NCBI GenBank assembly: GCA_020881915.1
Contig: JAJFPB010000001.1
Location: 6,448,001-6,512,000 of the forward strand
Reading direction: 5' to 3'
DNA length: 64,000 bases
DNA from: Paramyrothecium sp. XJ0827
Lineage: Eukaryota > Ascomycota > Sordariomycetes > Hypocreales > Stachybotryaceae
The translations under genes were made by a program, and so were the position numbers. Under the pieces are notes generated by a model that saw nothing but the letters and a program-made list of their open reading frames with translations, had not been told where the DNA came from and ran no database searches. Numbering within the stretch: the stretch's first letter is position 1; each line of letters begins with the position of its first letter. Below are positions 11,724 to 23,090 of the stretch, piece by piece.

Positions 11724-13363
11724 AGTTTCAGGCCAAAAGAAGCGCTGGTTGTAGAAAGCAGTCACTTCTTATTCATTCGAAGGTGGAGGAATAGAAAAAA
11801 ACAATGCGCTTGCAAAAGAAAAAACCCAACACTTTAGAACTATGTCGACAGGAACTGGGCAAGCAACTTCAAAAGAGAATTTAGGCACCCATAATTGGGG
11901 GTTAGAATTTTTCTGGATAATGCGGCTGTGCTATGCCTAAAAATAGATGATCCCTCCTACTTTTGCGGAGGTGATCGCCGTTTTCCAGTGCTTTCCCAGT
12001 TTTGCAAAACTGCTTGGTACGACGCTGACAGTGTATGGTAGTAGAAGGATTTGGGACCTAGTCTTGCTGAGCCTCTTCATTCGTCGCAGTAGTATCTGAG
12101 ACAGGCCCCAGTCTTTTGAGCCTTATTGCTTGTTTTGAAAAGTGCTCAGATCTTTAAAGATCGATTGCTCACTTAATAGAGGGAGCGAGGGTTTCGAAAG
12201 AATTTCCTCTTCCCTTCGATGAAATGGCGCAGAGCCTAGGATATTTGCTATCATTCCATCGCTCATAGTCAAATCTCAATAATCGCGCGAATTTATCCAT
12301 GCAGTGTCTTCAATTTGCGGCGGCGGTACTCACTCGGTCGAATTCAGAAGATCAATCCCGTCCTGTTCCTATAACAAATGTGGGTGGGAGATGATCAAGG
12401 CTACGCATACTCAGCATCCGGTGGCTCAATTCTCATATAGACCTTCAAACACCAAGAGCCCTGGTGATGGCCGCAAATAGCCTATGCTGGTGACAGGTGA
12501 CTATTATTGGGATTCTGATGGGATTTCTCGCTCTACTGCACTTTCTGGCAGTGGCAATACGAAATTATTGTAGGGTAGAAAAGAAGGATAAAATTATTGG
12601 AGTCAAATGAGTACTCCTGTCGTCAGGAATTTTCTTGAACAATTAGAAAAGTCTGAGATGCAAAGACTGTGCAACTGCCTTGTTTTGTATCATTCGGCAT
12701 ATACTGGGTGTACTCTGTGATGAAAAGAAATATGAAAATCCAAAACCTTTCCAAGTCTTAAAATCCTACGGTTGCGAGAACTTCTCATAGTCATTTCTCA
12801 TGATCAGCCCAGCAGCTGGGAAAGACATTTGCTGAGGGAAGTTAAGACTCAACTACGGGGTTTTCCAAAGTGCTAATAACAGGTTATTGCCATCTAGTGA
12901 AAGAGACCAGAAGAAAATTTAGGGAAAGCTTCCGAATGTTTTGTGATATTTTAACAGAGTAGAACGTTATCAAACAAAGTTCACCCTTACCAGGAGCTTG
13001 TGCCCAGAATGGACAGTAGTGTGGGGACACTAGATGACCTCAACGCCTAGAACCATGTTGCGGACCACGTACTGTGCTTCTCCATTTTGCTGGGCATTCC
13101 TAAATTTGACATTGGCAACTGCCTAGGAAGACGAGGTAATTAAGAATGGAAATAAAAACTCAGGCTGTAATAATAACAATATTAATACATCAAACTGAAG
13201 AATATACTGTCAACTACAGGAAAACGCGAATTCCCTTCCCCCAGTGCCTAAGACACAATCAATTCATCTGATGACAAGCAAGAAATTCCTTGCGGATCCT
13301 TGGCCGCACACAATATCTGCATCTTTTACCGAGGCAGCATCTCAGAATTGTCAAGAACACGAC
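11724..13363. other. Long spacer without a supported gene
   Basis: About 1.6 kb, AT-leaning, with frequent stops in all frames. It contains the S28 promoter next to 11724. No RNA gene, repeat or domain fragment was recognised. Confidence 0.4.
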
Positions 13364-14386
13364 CTAACGGCCCGAGGCCCAGTTTTGAACTTCCTCGTAC
13401 GGCCTATTTCTGGCAGACACACCGCCCACGATGAGTTGATAACTTTCAGTGTTAAAGCAGTCATCTTTAACATGCTCCGTGCAGAGAGGCCAGAGCGACT
13501 TGTCGCTCATTCGACAAAAGAGCCCTTCATCTACATTCACAAAGTCCGGTCCTGTGGAACTCCTGCTCTCGCATAAACGAGCAGCCAACTGACCCATGCC
13601 ATTGTTGAGGATGAGTCGATCAAAGTGCATTTTATCGCTGCTCTTTGTCATAGCCTGTGACTGGATTGAACTTGCGTTTCGAGCAGGGGCAGTCGAGTGA
13701 GCTGTCGAAATGTTGCGCTTATGCTTCCCGAGGGGTCGATATGTAACCGTCCGAGGATCCCATTCAGTGAAGACTTGAAATTTGACTCTGTCGGTACAGA
13801 TTTCCTCAATCACGGAGGGCTTGGGAGCAGCATCCTCGCTTTGTCTGGTGAAGTCTGGGAAATGGACTTGGAATCCTGTCGTGGGCTGGTCTCCATTTTT
13901 ATCAATCCACATGCAGCGTGTCTCTTTGTTTTCATTATTGATGTAAACGTTGGCATAGTACCAAGGTGCATAGAGCCATGGCTCACACAACTCTCCCCAG
14001 TCACCGGTCCAAGCCCATTTGCTGCCATCTGGCCAAGTGATAGTAACGTATGCAATGCATACGGCATCGTCGTTCCCAGAGAAAACTGCATAGGTGGCTT
14101 GTTGGGTGCTGTCGCTCTTATGCCAAACCAGGTAATCTCTGAAGCCACCAGAATCAATGTAATTGCCTTTGTTATTAATGCCAATAAAGTCGCCATTTTC
14201 GTTCCAAAGACGAACATCAGGAGCATCACCTCCAGCTTCACTCAAGCCATTCCTAGAATTCAAGCCAACCGCAACACGAATGTTGGAGCCAGTTTGGCTC
14301 GGAGGAGCGAAGTTGTCTATGCCGAATCCAACAATGCCAAGCAAGCCAGAGACGACGCCAATGACATTGAGAATGATGGTCGCCAT
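13364..14386 (-). CDS. Unrecognised 340-aa protein with hydrophobic N-terminus
   Basis: Single exon. Residues 1-25 (MATIILNVIGVVSGLLGIVG...) form a signal peptide or membrane anchor, followed by FGIDNFAPPSQTGSNIRVAVG. The central part is rich in Trp, Gly and Asp (TWPDGSKWAWTGDWGELCEPW), suggesting a compact extracellular beta-fold, and has paired Cys. After about residue 215 a basic linker (GKHKRN) leads to a second segment with about five Cys. I do not recognise the family. The frame is long, uninterrupted and contains sensible segments, so it is likely a real gene. Function unknown. Confidence 0.7.
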   Translation of the reverse strand: MATIILNVIGVVSGLLGIVGFGIDNFAPPSQTGSNIRVAVGLNSRNGLSEAGGDAPDVRLWNENGDFIGINNKGNYIDSGGFRDYLVWHKSDSTQQATYAVFSGNDDAVCIAYVTITWPDGSKWAWTGDWGELCEPWLYAPWYYANVYINNENKETRCMWIDKNGDQPTTGFQVHFPDFTRQSEDAAPKPSVIEEICTDRVKFQVFTEWDPRTVTYRPLGKHKRNISTAHSTAPARNASSIQSQAMTKSSDKMHFDRLILNNGMGQLAARLCESRSSTGPDFVNVDEGLFCRMSDKSLWPLCTEHVKDDCFNTESYQLIVGGVSARNRPYEEVQNWASGR

Positions 14387-15383
14387 GTTTGCAGAGTAGA
14401 AATATCATACAATCACAGCCTCGAGTCTCGACAAAGCTGGAAAAAGGTGCAAAAGAAGAGTATATTCTTTACTGAAGCAAAGATTCGAGAGACGAATCAA
14501 CCGAAACAGAAAAGACAGAGTAACAGAGAAAAGGGTGGAAGGATGTAGTGAACGAATAGGATAATGTTTTCATGTTGCTTCTCTTTCCAAATCCGATTCC
14601 GTATGCTTTTTATATTATTCTCGTGCTGGGCTCGACCCGGCCTGCTTCCCTGTGACCGCAGGATTTGTTTCAGGCGGGCCGGTGAAGGTCGACGCTCACG
14701 ATCACTGAGCGGAATCGCCGCAAATCCTTGACCAAGCTTAACCTATTGGTGTATCTGAGGATAGCCTTGCAGTTGATCGCCATTTCACCTCTTGGTGGGC
14801 ACAAATCACCGCTTGGATGGAAATCCCACTCCAATGGCTGACCGTAGCCCCCTTAATTATGGCAGGAAAGAGAAGGTACGAACCAACAAGCTCATACTAA
14901 TAGAGGTGGTGAATAAGCAAGGCAATTTCAGTTGCATGGCTAAGGAGCTTTGGGCCTTCCTTCGACAAGCCAACATGTCACCCAGACCCTCACGCCACCA
15001 ACTGTTGGTGATTTTGTGGTTGCATTGTGCCGTGTCACTGGGGGCTATGCAGATGAAATCGTACTGGCCAACCCCCAGTGTAATTTCGTGTGCACTGTGA
15101 ACGGAAATAGAATAAGTGCATAACCAACAGCCATACAATTATAACACACACAGCCACTCCTGAGTTCGTTCACCTTGTTGACCTTCTGATATGCTCATTG
15201 TCTTTTGCTCCCATACTCTTCGTCAATACGCGCTTGATTCAAGAGGGGAAAACCCCTTTATTCTTTACTCACTGCTAATTTTCCTCGTTTACTATCTCAT
15301 CATCCCCTCGTGTCTACCGTATCGACCTTGTGCGGCGAAGTATCTTGATTTGATCCGAGCCACATTGCCACAGAGAAGAGAAA
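14387..15383. other. Divergent spacer between two unknown genes
   Basis: About 1 kb between the minus-strand 340-aa gene and the plus-strand secreted-protein gene, so both promoters should be here. A short pyrimidine-rich stretch lies around 15280-15320 before the downstream start. No gene is supported. Confidence 0.4.
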
Positions 15384-16511
15384 ATGTTCTCCCGACTAGC
15401 CTTTTCCCTCTATATCATCAGTTCGGTGGCTTTGCTGGGCCAGCGCTGTATGGCCCAATCTTTCGGCAATAACACCATTGTTGGTTGCGATGTTGTTGAC
15501 TGCCCCATCAAATCGGATAGCATCGAGTCCGATTGTCGAGTTGTCAATGATACTTTCTACAATGTTGGAGTTGCAAGGCTTCCTTTTGAACCTGACTCAA
15601 CACTAGGCGGCCTGACATGGACGGAAGGCGTTGAGATCAGAACCATGAGCGAACCCAAAGAGCACCGCGACTTTGATACCCGGTTTTACCTTGGGACCCC
15701 TCCCAAACTGCATATCCAAGGAGTTGGTGCATGTGCGCTTTTCTTCGAGTCTATTAGCGAAGATGTGAGGTTCCAGAACGATGAGTCCTACTATACAGAG
15801 TTGGCCCAGGGTCCTTGCGAGGACGCCTTGTCAAGCACCTGCGTAGCGGCACTCAACAACCGTGCATCCAAACTCAACTATGAGGGCCTATCTGTTGACG
15901 ATGCCTGCCAACGCTTGAGAAGCAACTTTCTGCAAAACATGGACGAATCATGCAAGGACTTTTCAATTGAGGATAAGTGGACTCAGATCACAGCCAAGAG
16001 TAAGTTTTATGTATCGCAACAGCCATCTTCCAAACGCAGCAAGACACTAACTCCTGTATAGCCATCATTGGTCCTAACGCTCCAGATCCTATCAAATCGA
16101 ATGAGAACTCGACGACTAACTGCTGGCCTGTAGTGCCAAAGTCGAATAATTTGACTCCGATTGCATCATTCCAAACGAAGGTAGGTTTGTTTTACTGCCA
16201 TCGGGAACATGGAGCCGAATGCTCTTGCTAACAAGCCCGGGTCCACACAGGGAGACTTCGCGGCAGACTTTGCTGCAGAGCAGATGTTCCGTGTCTACCC
16301 TATTCTCACCGTCTTTTTCCCTCGCAGTTCCAATGCGACAATAAATACGGTGCACAGCCAGATGACTTGCATGAAGCCGCGTTCTCCTAATGACGCGAAT
16401 ACGAGGGCATTGAGTCCCAAACCGGACGATGAAAGTATTGCTGCAAAGGTCAAAGATGGTGGCTGTATTGTTCTAGGGTCCATGGTGGCTCTTCTATGGG
16501 CTCTCCTCTGA
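15384..16511 (+). CDS. Secreted cysteine-containing protein with possible GPI tail, unknown function
   Basis: Three exons joined in phase to 331 aa: 15384-15999, 16062-16180, 16251-16511; introns have clean GTAAGT/GTAGGT donors. The N-terminus MFSRLAFSLYIISSVALLGQRCMAQ is a signal peptide ending at an Ala-Gln site. The mature part has evenly spread Cys and N-glycosylation sequons (NNTI, NDTF, NATI). The C-terminus ends with GGCIVLGSMVALLWALL, a hydrophobic tail directly at the stop, as in GPI-anchored proteins. Several Cys (e.g. CDVVDC, SDCRV, GACAL, GPCED, STCVA, DACQ) suggest a disulphide-stabilised ectodomain. I do not recognise the family. Confidence 0.78.
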
Positions 16512-16959
16512 ATTTGAAGCGTCACATAGGCCCCTCCTATTTGTTCTGGTCGTTCTGGTATAGCCTCGAGGAGATTACAGTCTATGGTTCCAGATGGAAA
16601 TTTCTTAGTTACTAGAATTGAACATTGTTTGTCCAGTATATAGAGCTTATAGATAAGTCACGTTGATTCATAAATATAGACAGCACGATATAAGAGCATC
16701 AGTTTGGCCAAAGGTTCATCTGTACTCTGATCGCCAAGACAAAGCCTTTAATTAGTAGAGATCAAGCTTAGCGGCCAGGTACATGGGTGGCGAAAGGTCC
16801 ACAGCCAGGCTTTCGTGATTGGTGCGGAAGTCGTACGCCCTTCCCACAACAGGCGCGAAATGAACGATGCATGAATCCATCCCACTCCGGCTGTTCGTTA
16901 CGTGGCATCTGATCTCTACATTGTCACAGCCCGCTCTTGGATTAAGTGTTGATATTAGC
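16512..16959. other. Short spacer with unexplained minus-strand frame
   Basis: About 450 bases. A 69-codon minus-strand frame at 16752-16961 reads like protein near its end but overlaps the likely promoter and start of the downstream gene and shows no known domain. Otherwise nothing is seen. Confidence 0.35.
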
Positions 16960-18156
16960 ATGATGGTAGCCGACCATCACATAATCGAGATCAAGGCCCA
17001 GTGCCTTTGTAAATCCAACACCTTCGATGCCTCGGTCTCTCGCGCGTCGCTACCCCTCAAAGCATCATGCTGCCACTGCCACTCCTGCCGACACCAGACC
17101 GGGGCCCTTTATAGCTCCGATACGCCATGGCCAGGTCCTATAGAGGACGTTCTGAAGTCATCCTTATCGCGATATCAATTCTCGCGCAATGTCGACGTCC
17201 TATTTTGCGGCACTTGCTCGGCTACAATGTTCTTCTACGAACACTTTTCTGGGAAGCCAGAGTCTGTTGGTGTTTTCACAGGCGCTCTCGTCAATCACGA
17301 TGCTCCCAACTTCATTTCCTTTGCGGACCATATCTTCGTGGGCGACACCATAGATGGCGGGGCTGCGCCGTGGCTCAGGGACATCAACCCTGACGGGGAA
17401 CGTCCTCGTTGTTGGATAGGAGCCAGAAATCAAAGCGAGGAACTGCTCCAGAATTGGCCACCAGTGTCTCAACTTCCAATGGTGGAAAAAAGAACGGGAT
17501 CCTACTCTGTTCCCATTCGTTGCCATTGCAAGGGCGTTGACTTGTCGCTTTTCGCTGCAGAAGCCGCCTTTCTTGAACATGACGGCAAGCTACCATGGTT
17601 TATCGATCCGAGATACTCGAAACATGAAGCTCTTTTCGACGTCTGCGACCCCTGCAGAACTACTTTCGGGGTAGACATTGTCCACTGGACTTTTGCTCTT
17701 TTGAATCAATTGAGCTTTACAGATGCCCAAAGGCCACAACATCAGAAGGACAATCCGTTTCCCAGTGACAGCATCAAATTAAAGAACGCCCTGCTTAGCG
17801 CGACTAAGGATCCACGCTTCGGAACTCTTGCGATGTACGCCAGTTCTCCAGATGTCCAACGCTATTTCTGCTCACGCTGTGGTGCCTCTGTATTTTACGC
17901 AGTTGATGACCGTCCAGAGATGATCAACGTCGCCGTAGGACTATTAGATGCTCCGGAAGGGGCCAGGGCAGAGAACTTGCTAACCTGGTCTTTTGGGTCT
18001 GCCCTAGGACATTTGGGGGATGTCCAAGGAGGTTGGAGGGAGAAATACGCGGCTGGGGTGCAAAAGAATGCCGAAGTCTGGAGACTTGAGAGAGGATATC
18101 CGATGTCATACAAGAGATTCCTGGCAGAGGAAACACAGTTACAGGACGAAAGGTGA
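16960..18156 (+). CDS. Tandem GFA-domain (CENP-V/GFA, Zn-binding) protein
   Basis: Single exon, 398 aa from the Met at 16960; an upstream in-frame Met at 16867 would add 31 poorly conserved residues. Two copies of the glutathione-dependent formaldehyde-activating (GFA) fold are visible. Copy 1 has CLCKS, CCHCHSCRHQTGALY and FCGTCSATMFF. Copy 2 has CHCKG, a degenerate middle motif VCDPCRTTFG, and FCSRCGASVFY followed by the usual VAVGLLDA. The Cys pairs bind structural and catalytic Zn in the family. GFA proteins in fungi are often of unknown substrate, and S-hydroxymethylglutathione synthase activity is not established for this subgroup. No signal peptide is seen. Confidence 0.88.
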   Translation: MMVADHHIIEIKAQCLCKSNTFDASVSRASLPLKASCCHCHSCRHQTGALYSSDTPWPGPIEDVLKSSLSRYQFSRNVDVLFCGTCSATMFFYEHFSGKPESVGVFTGALVNHDAPNFISFADHIFVGDTIDGGAAPWLRDINPDGERPRCWIGARNQSEELLQNWPPVSQLPMVEKRTGSYSVPIRCHCKGVDLSLFAAEAAFLEHDGKLPWFIDPRYSKHEALFDVCDPCRTTFGVDIVHWTFALLNQLSFTDAQRPQHQKDNPFPSDSIKLKNALLSATKDPRFGTLAMYASSPDVQRYFCSRCGASVFYAVDDRPEMINVAVGLLDAPEGARAENLLTWSFGSALGHLGDVQGGWREKYAAGVQKNAEVWRLERGYPMSYKRFLAEETQLQDER

Positions 18157-20349
18157 TAGGTCTGAGAATATCAACTTTCTAGGGTTTGGAAGACTTGGAA
18201 GTTTCAGGAGTCTCAGCTTGTGAAGTAGAAACATTGGCTGTTGCTCGAGTGTTCCGTGGCCGAGAGGCTCGAGTAAGAAAGCAGTCAAGCGGATAAGCAG
18301 CTTTTCGGGAAGTTGGAAGCGAAGGAAGTTACCGTTCCATGCTTTGAAAGATGTTAAACGAGAACTTGATTTGATCTTCGCCGCGGAGATGTGCCATGGG
18401 AATCTTTTCAACAATCACATAGATCTTGTCACCAGCCATGGTTGAGAAGATCGACCCCGTGAATGGTGTTCAACTGCATGATGCCATCTTGGCTGCCTAC
18501 TTTGTTCTTTCACACTGAGTAAGCCATCGAGGCGTAGTTGGGCCTTAACGATACATACGTCGTGGGTCGTGGACATCACGAAGACTCATGAACGAGCCGC
18601 TGGTTTCTTGAACTATCATGAGATGTTTCAGATTCGGTTCAGACTGGCACATGCTTTGCTGCTGATCATGAGATCTTGAGTGGTGTCCTGATACGCTAAA
18701 TGGCCCAAGCACTAGCAATCGTAAAGGGGAAATGCTGTCTCGGGGATATTTGCACGCCAGGTTCAGTTTCGGACTTGTGTCTGTGTGCGATGGGGATCCC
18801 AGAGGCCTACTTCCATTCCAAGTGAGCGTATTAAGTGGTGGCATCACCTCAGCCGCGTCTGCGACGTTGGAATTCCTTTCCCGCTTTTTTCATCGCCTCG
18901 TCCATCCCCCGTTTCTTTTGGGCCTTCTGGAGTTTTCGCCGAGACTTCCGAGCTGGGTTGCGCATACGCTTCCCACCGCCTATTTTGTCAGATTCTTGCT
19001 CAAAACTTCTTCCACCTCGCGTATTTCATCGGGACCATCCACTGCCGGACTTCCGCCTTCCAAGCCTGTGGTCAGGGTATAGCTTCCGACAATGGGCCAG
19101 CCCTTGCTCGAGGTGCAGTACTATGGTTCGATCTAAGGAAAATTTGCCGAGATATCCTAGGCGCTCGATGGCTCTTTAGAAATCATAATTGCATCATGAA
19201 CGTTACATCGCGGAGGCAAGCTTGTGGGTCAAAGGCTCGCTTGTTCATGGACAAGGGGCCACGGCAAGCTGGCCAAGGCGGGGCTTCATCCAGACTCATA
19301 CACATGTTAGCCATCAGATTGACTTAGCGGCTGTTGACCCTATTCCTAGCGCAGCGATCGACTTCCCGGGCTATCTGCTTTCCCGCTGGCAGCCCCGAAG
19401 CTGCTCTCGCATCGGGGAAGCATGGGAAAGATAATGGTTCCAGCAGTCAGCCCGTTTGTGGTCCCTGGTCCTTGTTGGTCTATGATTTTCGAGGCAATTT
19501 GTCGCTCGCAAAATCCAGGGGCGGTTTGGGGCTGGATGCAGATGTCGAAGTGGTGGTATACTTTTGAGGAGACGCAAAGACATCTTTAGGTGGAAATCTT
19601 ATTTGTCTGGGTTTGTCGGGCAACCGCCGCGTAATTCGTGCTCATTACAAGCTACCACTTGCCCGAGTTCATTCTCAGCTCAATAGATCAGTCGAAGCGA
19701 AATCCAAGCACGCCATAGTCCTTCAGGGTTTGCATAACCGAGCTCCTTGTGCTTTAGGCTGCCTAGGTGTTGAAGTTCAGCTGTGGTCCCTTCGCAGGCC
19801 CAATTTTTGAGATCGGATGCCCCTGTAATGGTCCCCTGCCGGGGCCATATCTAGAACCAATAGTCGAGGGGCGGGGTTGTTGTTATCCCGATCGTTGATG
19901 AATCAGTGCGACCGATTGCAGTGACACATTGTCTGTCTTGCCTTGAGTCCATCTGGAGACAAATTGCGGGCCTGCACGGTCCGCATAGAGTGAAAGACCG
20001 GGCCGGAGTTAGAGATGATAGGTCGTGTCCTCAGGCGACCTGGACGGTGCTTACGCCCGACTACGATGGAGGCAAAATAGGGCATGGAGCAAAGATACAG
20101 AAATTGACATAATGGTTATGTTGCTTAACCTCGTTGTCGAATCTACTACTGCTTAAAGACCAAGCCTCTATAGCCATATCAACGGGGATTCGGCCCAATT
20201 AAGCGCCATCATTATGGGGCAGAGTGCTGCAATTTCCGCTGCGGAATGGCAGTAAACTTTGACTAGGTAGCTACTCAAGCCCGCCTTTAAAGAGGACGCG
20301 ATACGCACGCTTTCCGTTGTAGGCCGTCCATTTATACCACACCTCAATC
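18157..20349. other. 2.2 kb spacer with possible minus-strand gene remains
   Basis: No complete gene could be built. On the minus strand a 36-codon frame from an ATG at 18439 (MAGDKIYVIVEKIPMAHLRG..) ends at 18329. A basic, Lys/Arg-rich frame ends at 18849 (KKRGMDEAMKKAGKEFQRRR). An acidic frame just upstream (TTGLEGGSPAVDGPDEI near 19000-19085) and a Ser/Thr/Pro-rich frame near 19500-19590 look protein-like, but stops and phase changes separate them. They could be exons of an unrecognised gene or a decayed one. The plus-strand frames of up to 180 codons here have no domain content. Confidence 0.3.
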
Positions 20350-21270
20350 ATGGCGTCATTCAATCCAGACACAGACATTCCGGACCTCTCAGGTAAGGTC
20401 ATCCTCGTGACCGGGGGCAATGTTGGCCTGGGCAAGCAGACCATCCTGCAACTCAGCAAGCACAACCCGGCACATATCTTCCTCGCCGCGCGTACCGAGT
20501 CCAAGGCCCTGGCCGCGATTGAGGACATACGCAAGGAAGTGCCGGATGCGGCACCTATCACGTACCTCAGCCTCGACCTCACCTCCTTTGACAGTATCAA
20601 AAAGGCTGCTAAGGACTTCCACGCCCAATCGCAGCAGCTCCACATACTCATCAACAACGGTGGCATCATGGCCACGCCGGCCGGTGTAACCAAGGAGGGC
20701 TACGAGATCCAGTTCGGCACCAACCACGTCGGCCACGCGCTCCTCACGAAGCTACTCCTCCCCACACTCAAGAAGACGGCCGCAGCCACCAACCCGCCCC
20801 AGGACGTTCGCATCGTCAATCTATCCTCCTCCTACGAGAATAAGGCGCCCGCTACCAATACTTATGAGTTTGATAAGCTAAAGACGGACATGGCGTCCAC
20901 CCCGACATTCGTCCGCTACGGCATCTCAAAAGTCGCCAACATCCACCACGCCCGCGCCCTCTCCCGCCGCCACCCCGAGATCCGCTCAATTGCGGTGCAC
21001 CCAGGCGTTGTGAAGACCAATCTCGGAAACGGTCCCGCTACTTCTTGGCCTGTTCTGAAGCTCGTCCTACCCCTGGCTGGTCTTTTTTCTACCAACGTGT
21101 GGAATGGCAGTAAGAATCAGCTGTGGGCTGCCGTCAGTCCTGATGCCAAGTCGGGCGAGTTCTACTATCCTGTGGGTATTGCAGGCAAGGGGACTAAGCA
21201 GTCGGGCGATAAGGCTCTCGAGGAGGCACTCTGGGAATGGACCGAAAAGGAGCTTGAGGGTCATGCATGA
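20350..21270 (+). CDS. Short-chain dehydrogenase/reductase (retinol-dehydrogenase-like)
   Basis: Single exon, 306 aa, GC-rich coding. The Rossmann NAD(P)-binding motif is VTGGNVGLGKQT (about residues 19-30). The structural motif reads NNGGIMATP rather than the usual NNAG. Further motifs are the active-site YGISK at about residue 195 with the preceding catalytic Ser in NLSSSY, and HPGVVKTNL after strand 6. This pattern is typical of fungal SDRs annotated as retinol dehydrogenase or WW-domain oxidoreductase relatives. The substrate cannot be told. It stands alone, with no neighbours suggesting a pathway. Confidence 0.92.
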   Translation: MASFNPDTDIPDLSGKVILVTGGNVGLGKQTILQLSKHNPAHIFLAARTESKALAAIEDIRKEVPDAAPITYLSLDLTSFDSIKKAAKDFHAQSQQLHILINNGGIMATPAGVTKEGYEIQFGTNHVGHALLTKLLLPTLKKTAAATNPPQDVRIVNLSSSYENKAPATNTYEFDKLKTDMASTPTFVRYGISKVANIHHARALSRRHPEIRSIAVHPGVVKTNLGNGPATSWPVLKLVLPLAGLFSTNVWNGSKNQLWAAVSPDAKSGEFYYPVGIAGKGTKQSGDKALEEALWEWTEKELEGHA

Positions 21271-21589
21271 GCAATTTTCGCAGTGTCATTTGTATTTGAA
21301 TCCGAAGTCTGAGTAGGACTGGTTGCGTACTAAGATATCCTAATCTCTTCCAATGTCTCTGTTTTACATTATGTCAACGTCCTCACTAAAAGGTGGTTAA
21401 GGTGTGGTACTGTCCCAAGGGTGTGTGGGTTCTTAATCTAGCAATACTTACCGGACCTAATAGTACGTGATCAGTAAGGCCTTTCGACCAGGCTGTATCT
21501 TCCATGCCGTGCACATAAATAACAGCCTCATAGCCGATGTTATCTACTTTTTCAACTCTTCTCTATGATACCGCAATGGTTCGACAAGT

Positions 21590-21892
21590 TATGATTGGTG
21601 GTGTAGAAGGCAGAATGCAGGGAGCAGGAAGCGAGTTACTGTCGGCTCTAATATGCGATTTGCAACCAGGACTAACGCTGTTATTGCCAGCCAGAGCTCG
21701 CAGTGGCCCTCATCCCAAGTGGCGGCGGTAGCCAACTTCTTACCAATCTGATGGATCACAGGCGCGCTCTGGACTACTTCTAGCTGCCAAGGACATCACT
21801 GCGTCAGAGGCTGGGTAGATCGGCTGGGTCAACAAAGCATTCGAGACTTCGGCAGATATGTACGCCCATCGACTAGCTGACTTCTCGGCTCC
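21590..21892 (+). pseudogene. Decayed enoyl-CoA hydratase/isomerase (crotonase) fragment
   Basis: Pieces of a crotonase-fold protein appear in order but in different frames. First comes VEGRMQGAGSELL (the oxyanion-loop region). Then MRFATRTNAVIA follows in another frame. Then ALIPSGGGSQLLTNLMDHRR appears in a third, ending in a stop. Last are LLAAKDITASEAG, a TAG stop, and IGWVNKAFETSADMYAH. The order and spacing match the central and C-terminal part of the family. At least two or three indels and two stops separate them, so it cannot encode a working enzyme. The N-terminal part was not found. Confidence 0.78.
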
Positions 21893-23090
21893 GACTGTTA
21901 CGTTTGGCAGCTTTACACGAAGTGACGAAATCAGTCAACCGCATTTTGGCTTCGGCCTTGGATTTCTATAAGAATGTAGTCGCGTTCGCTAAGCAGGTAT
22001 TTGACCCTTACACAACATATGTTGCAGAGATCAGCTGTTGTCCTTGGCAACATGACACTCTTAGATGCGGAGTGGAATCTGACCGACTGGGCGCCTGCAT
22101 TTTACCAGTAATGGCGACCATGCAACCCGTGGTGGAGCAAAGGTTCGGCTGAAAGGAACCGCGGTTTGGTTCAAGACGTAAACGTCCAATACTACCCTTT
22201 GGGCCGGCCACCCACAATCAGAAATCCACCCTATGTTCAACCCTACATGTTAACCTCCGCGCTGGCGCTACATGTAGTCTTTTACTGGAACAGAAGAATC
22301 CGTATTATTGGAAGAAAAGGAGATTTGTTTATATGGCTACACCATCTGCGATGTTCGGAGTGTGTCTTCTAGGTCAAGCATTCAAGGAGATTCAAGTGAG
22401 TTTTTTCTACTTTTGGAGTAAAATACTTGACCTCGTATAAATCTATGCTCGTAGAAGTACACAGACACCGGTATTATTGGGCTACTAAGGGCATACCTAG
22501 TTAACCTGGTCTGACATATCGAAGAATTCGACCACACACCAGGCCCGGTGTGTCCGGAGCGCCCTTCATAAGACTCAGGTCTCCCTGCCGCTTAGACTTG
22601 CTTTATTTGGGGGAAAGGGGGATCCGAGGTTAGTTGGATATGGGGCTCCAGCCATACCGCCATGCCTACTCAGATATCGGGTTGGGCTAGTTCGTCCCAC
22701 ATTGCCTCGCAGTTCTGAACATGGACCCGGATATCAATTCTTGGCGGTTTTGACCGGCACTTGTTCCCTTGCAATGTGGTATATTCCAACAGTGGCTTGC
22801 CAATGGCGGCATATTATCCTGACTTTCTCAACCCCACATCGCCGGCAGATTGCCCTCAGTAGCCTGAACGGCAGTCACATTAAGCCGCTCGTCGTGTGCC
22901 GGCTGTTTGAGTTTGGCCAGATTTGGCAACTTCGGAGCGACCATCCGCAATTTTTTAACAAGACTCGAGCTACAGCTTAAAAATATAAGACATAAGACAT
23001 AATCATAATCAGGCATTTTCTCAATTTTAACAAGACTATCCGAACCATAGTTTTTACGAAATTTGTTCTTTCTTAAGTACTCCGGTAGCC
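21893..23090. other. Spacer with no supported gene
   Basis: About 1.2 kb between the crotonase relic and the esterase gene. Short frames only; no recognisable domain, RNA or repeat. The last 150 bases should contain the esterase promoter. Confidence 0.4.

Noticed and set aside
13697..14548. 283-codon plus-strand frame
   Set aside because: Antisense of the 340-aa gene, whose translation is the more protein-like one.
18785..19327. 180-codon plus-strand frame and overlapping frames
   Set aside because: No domain; the minus strand reads more like protein there.
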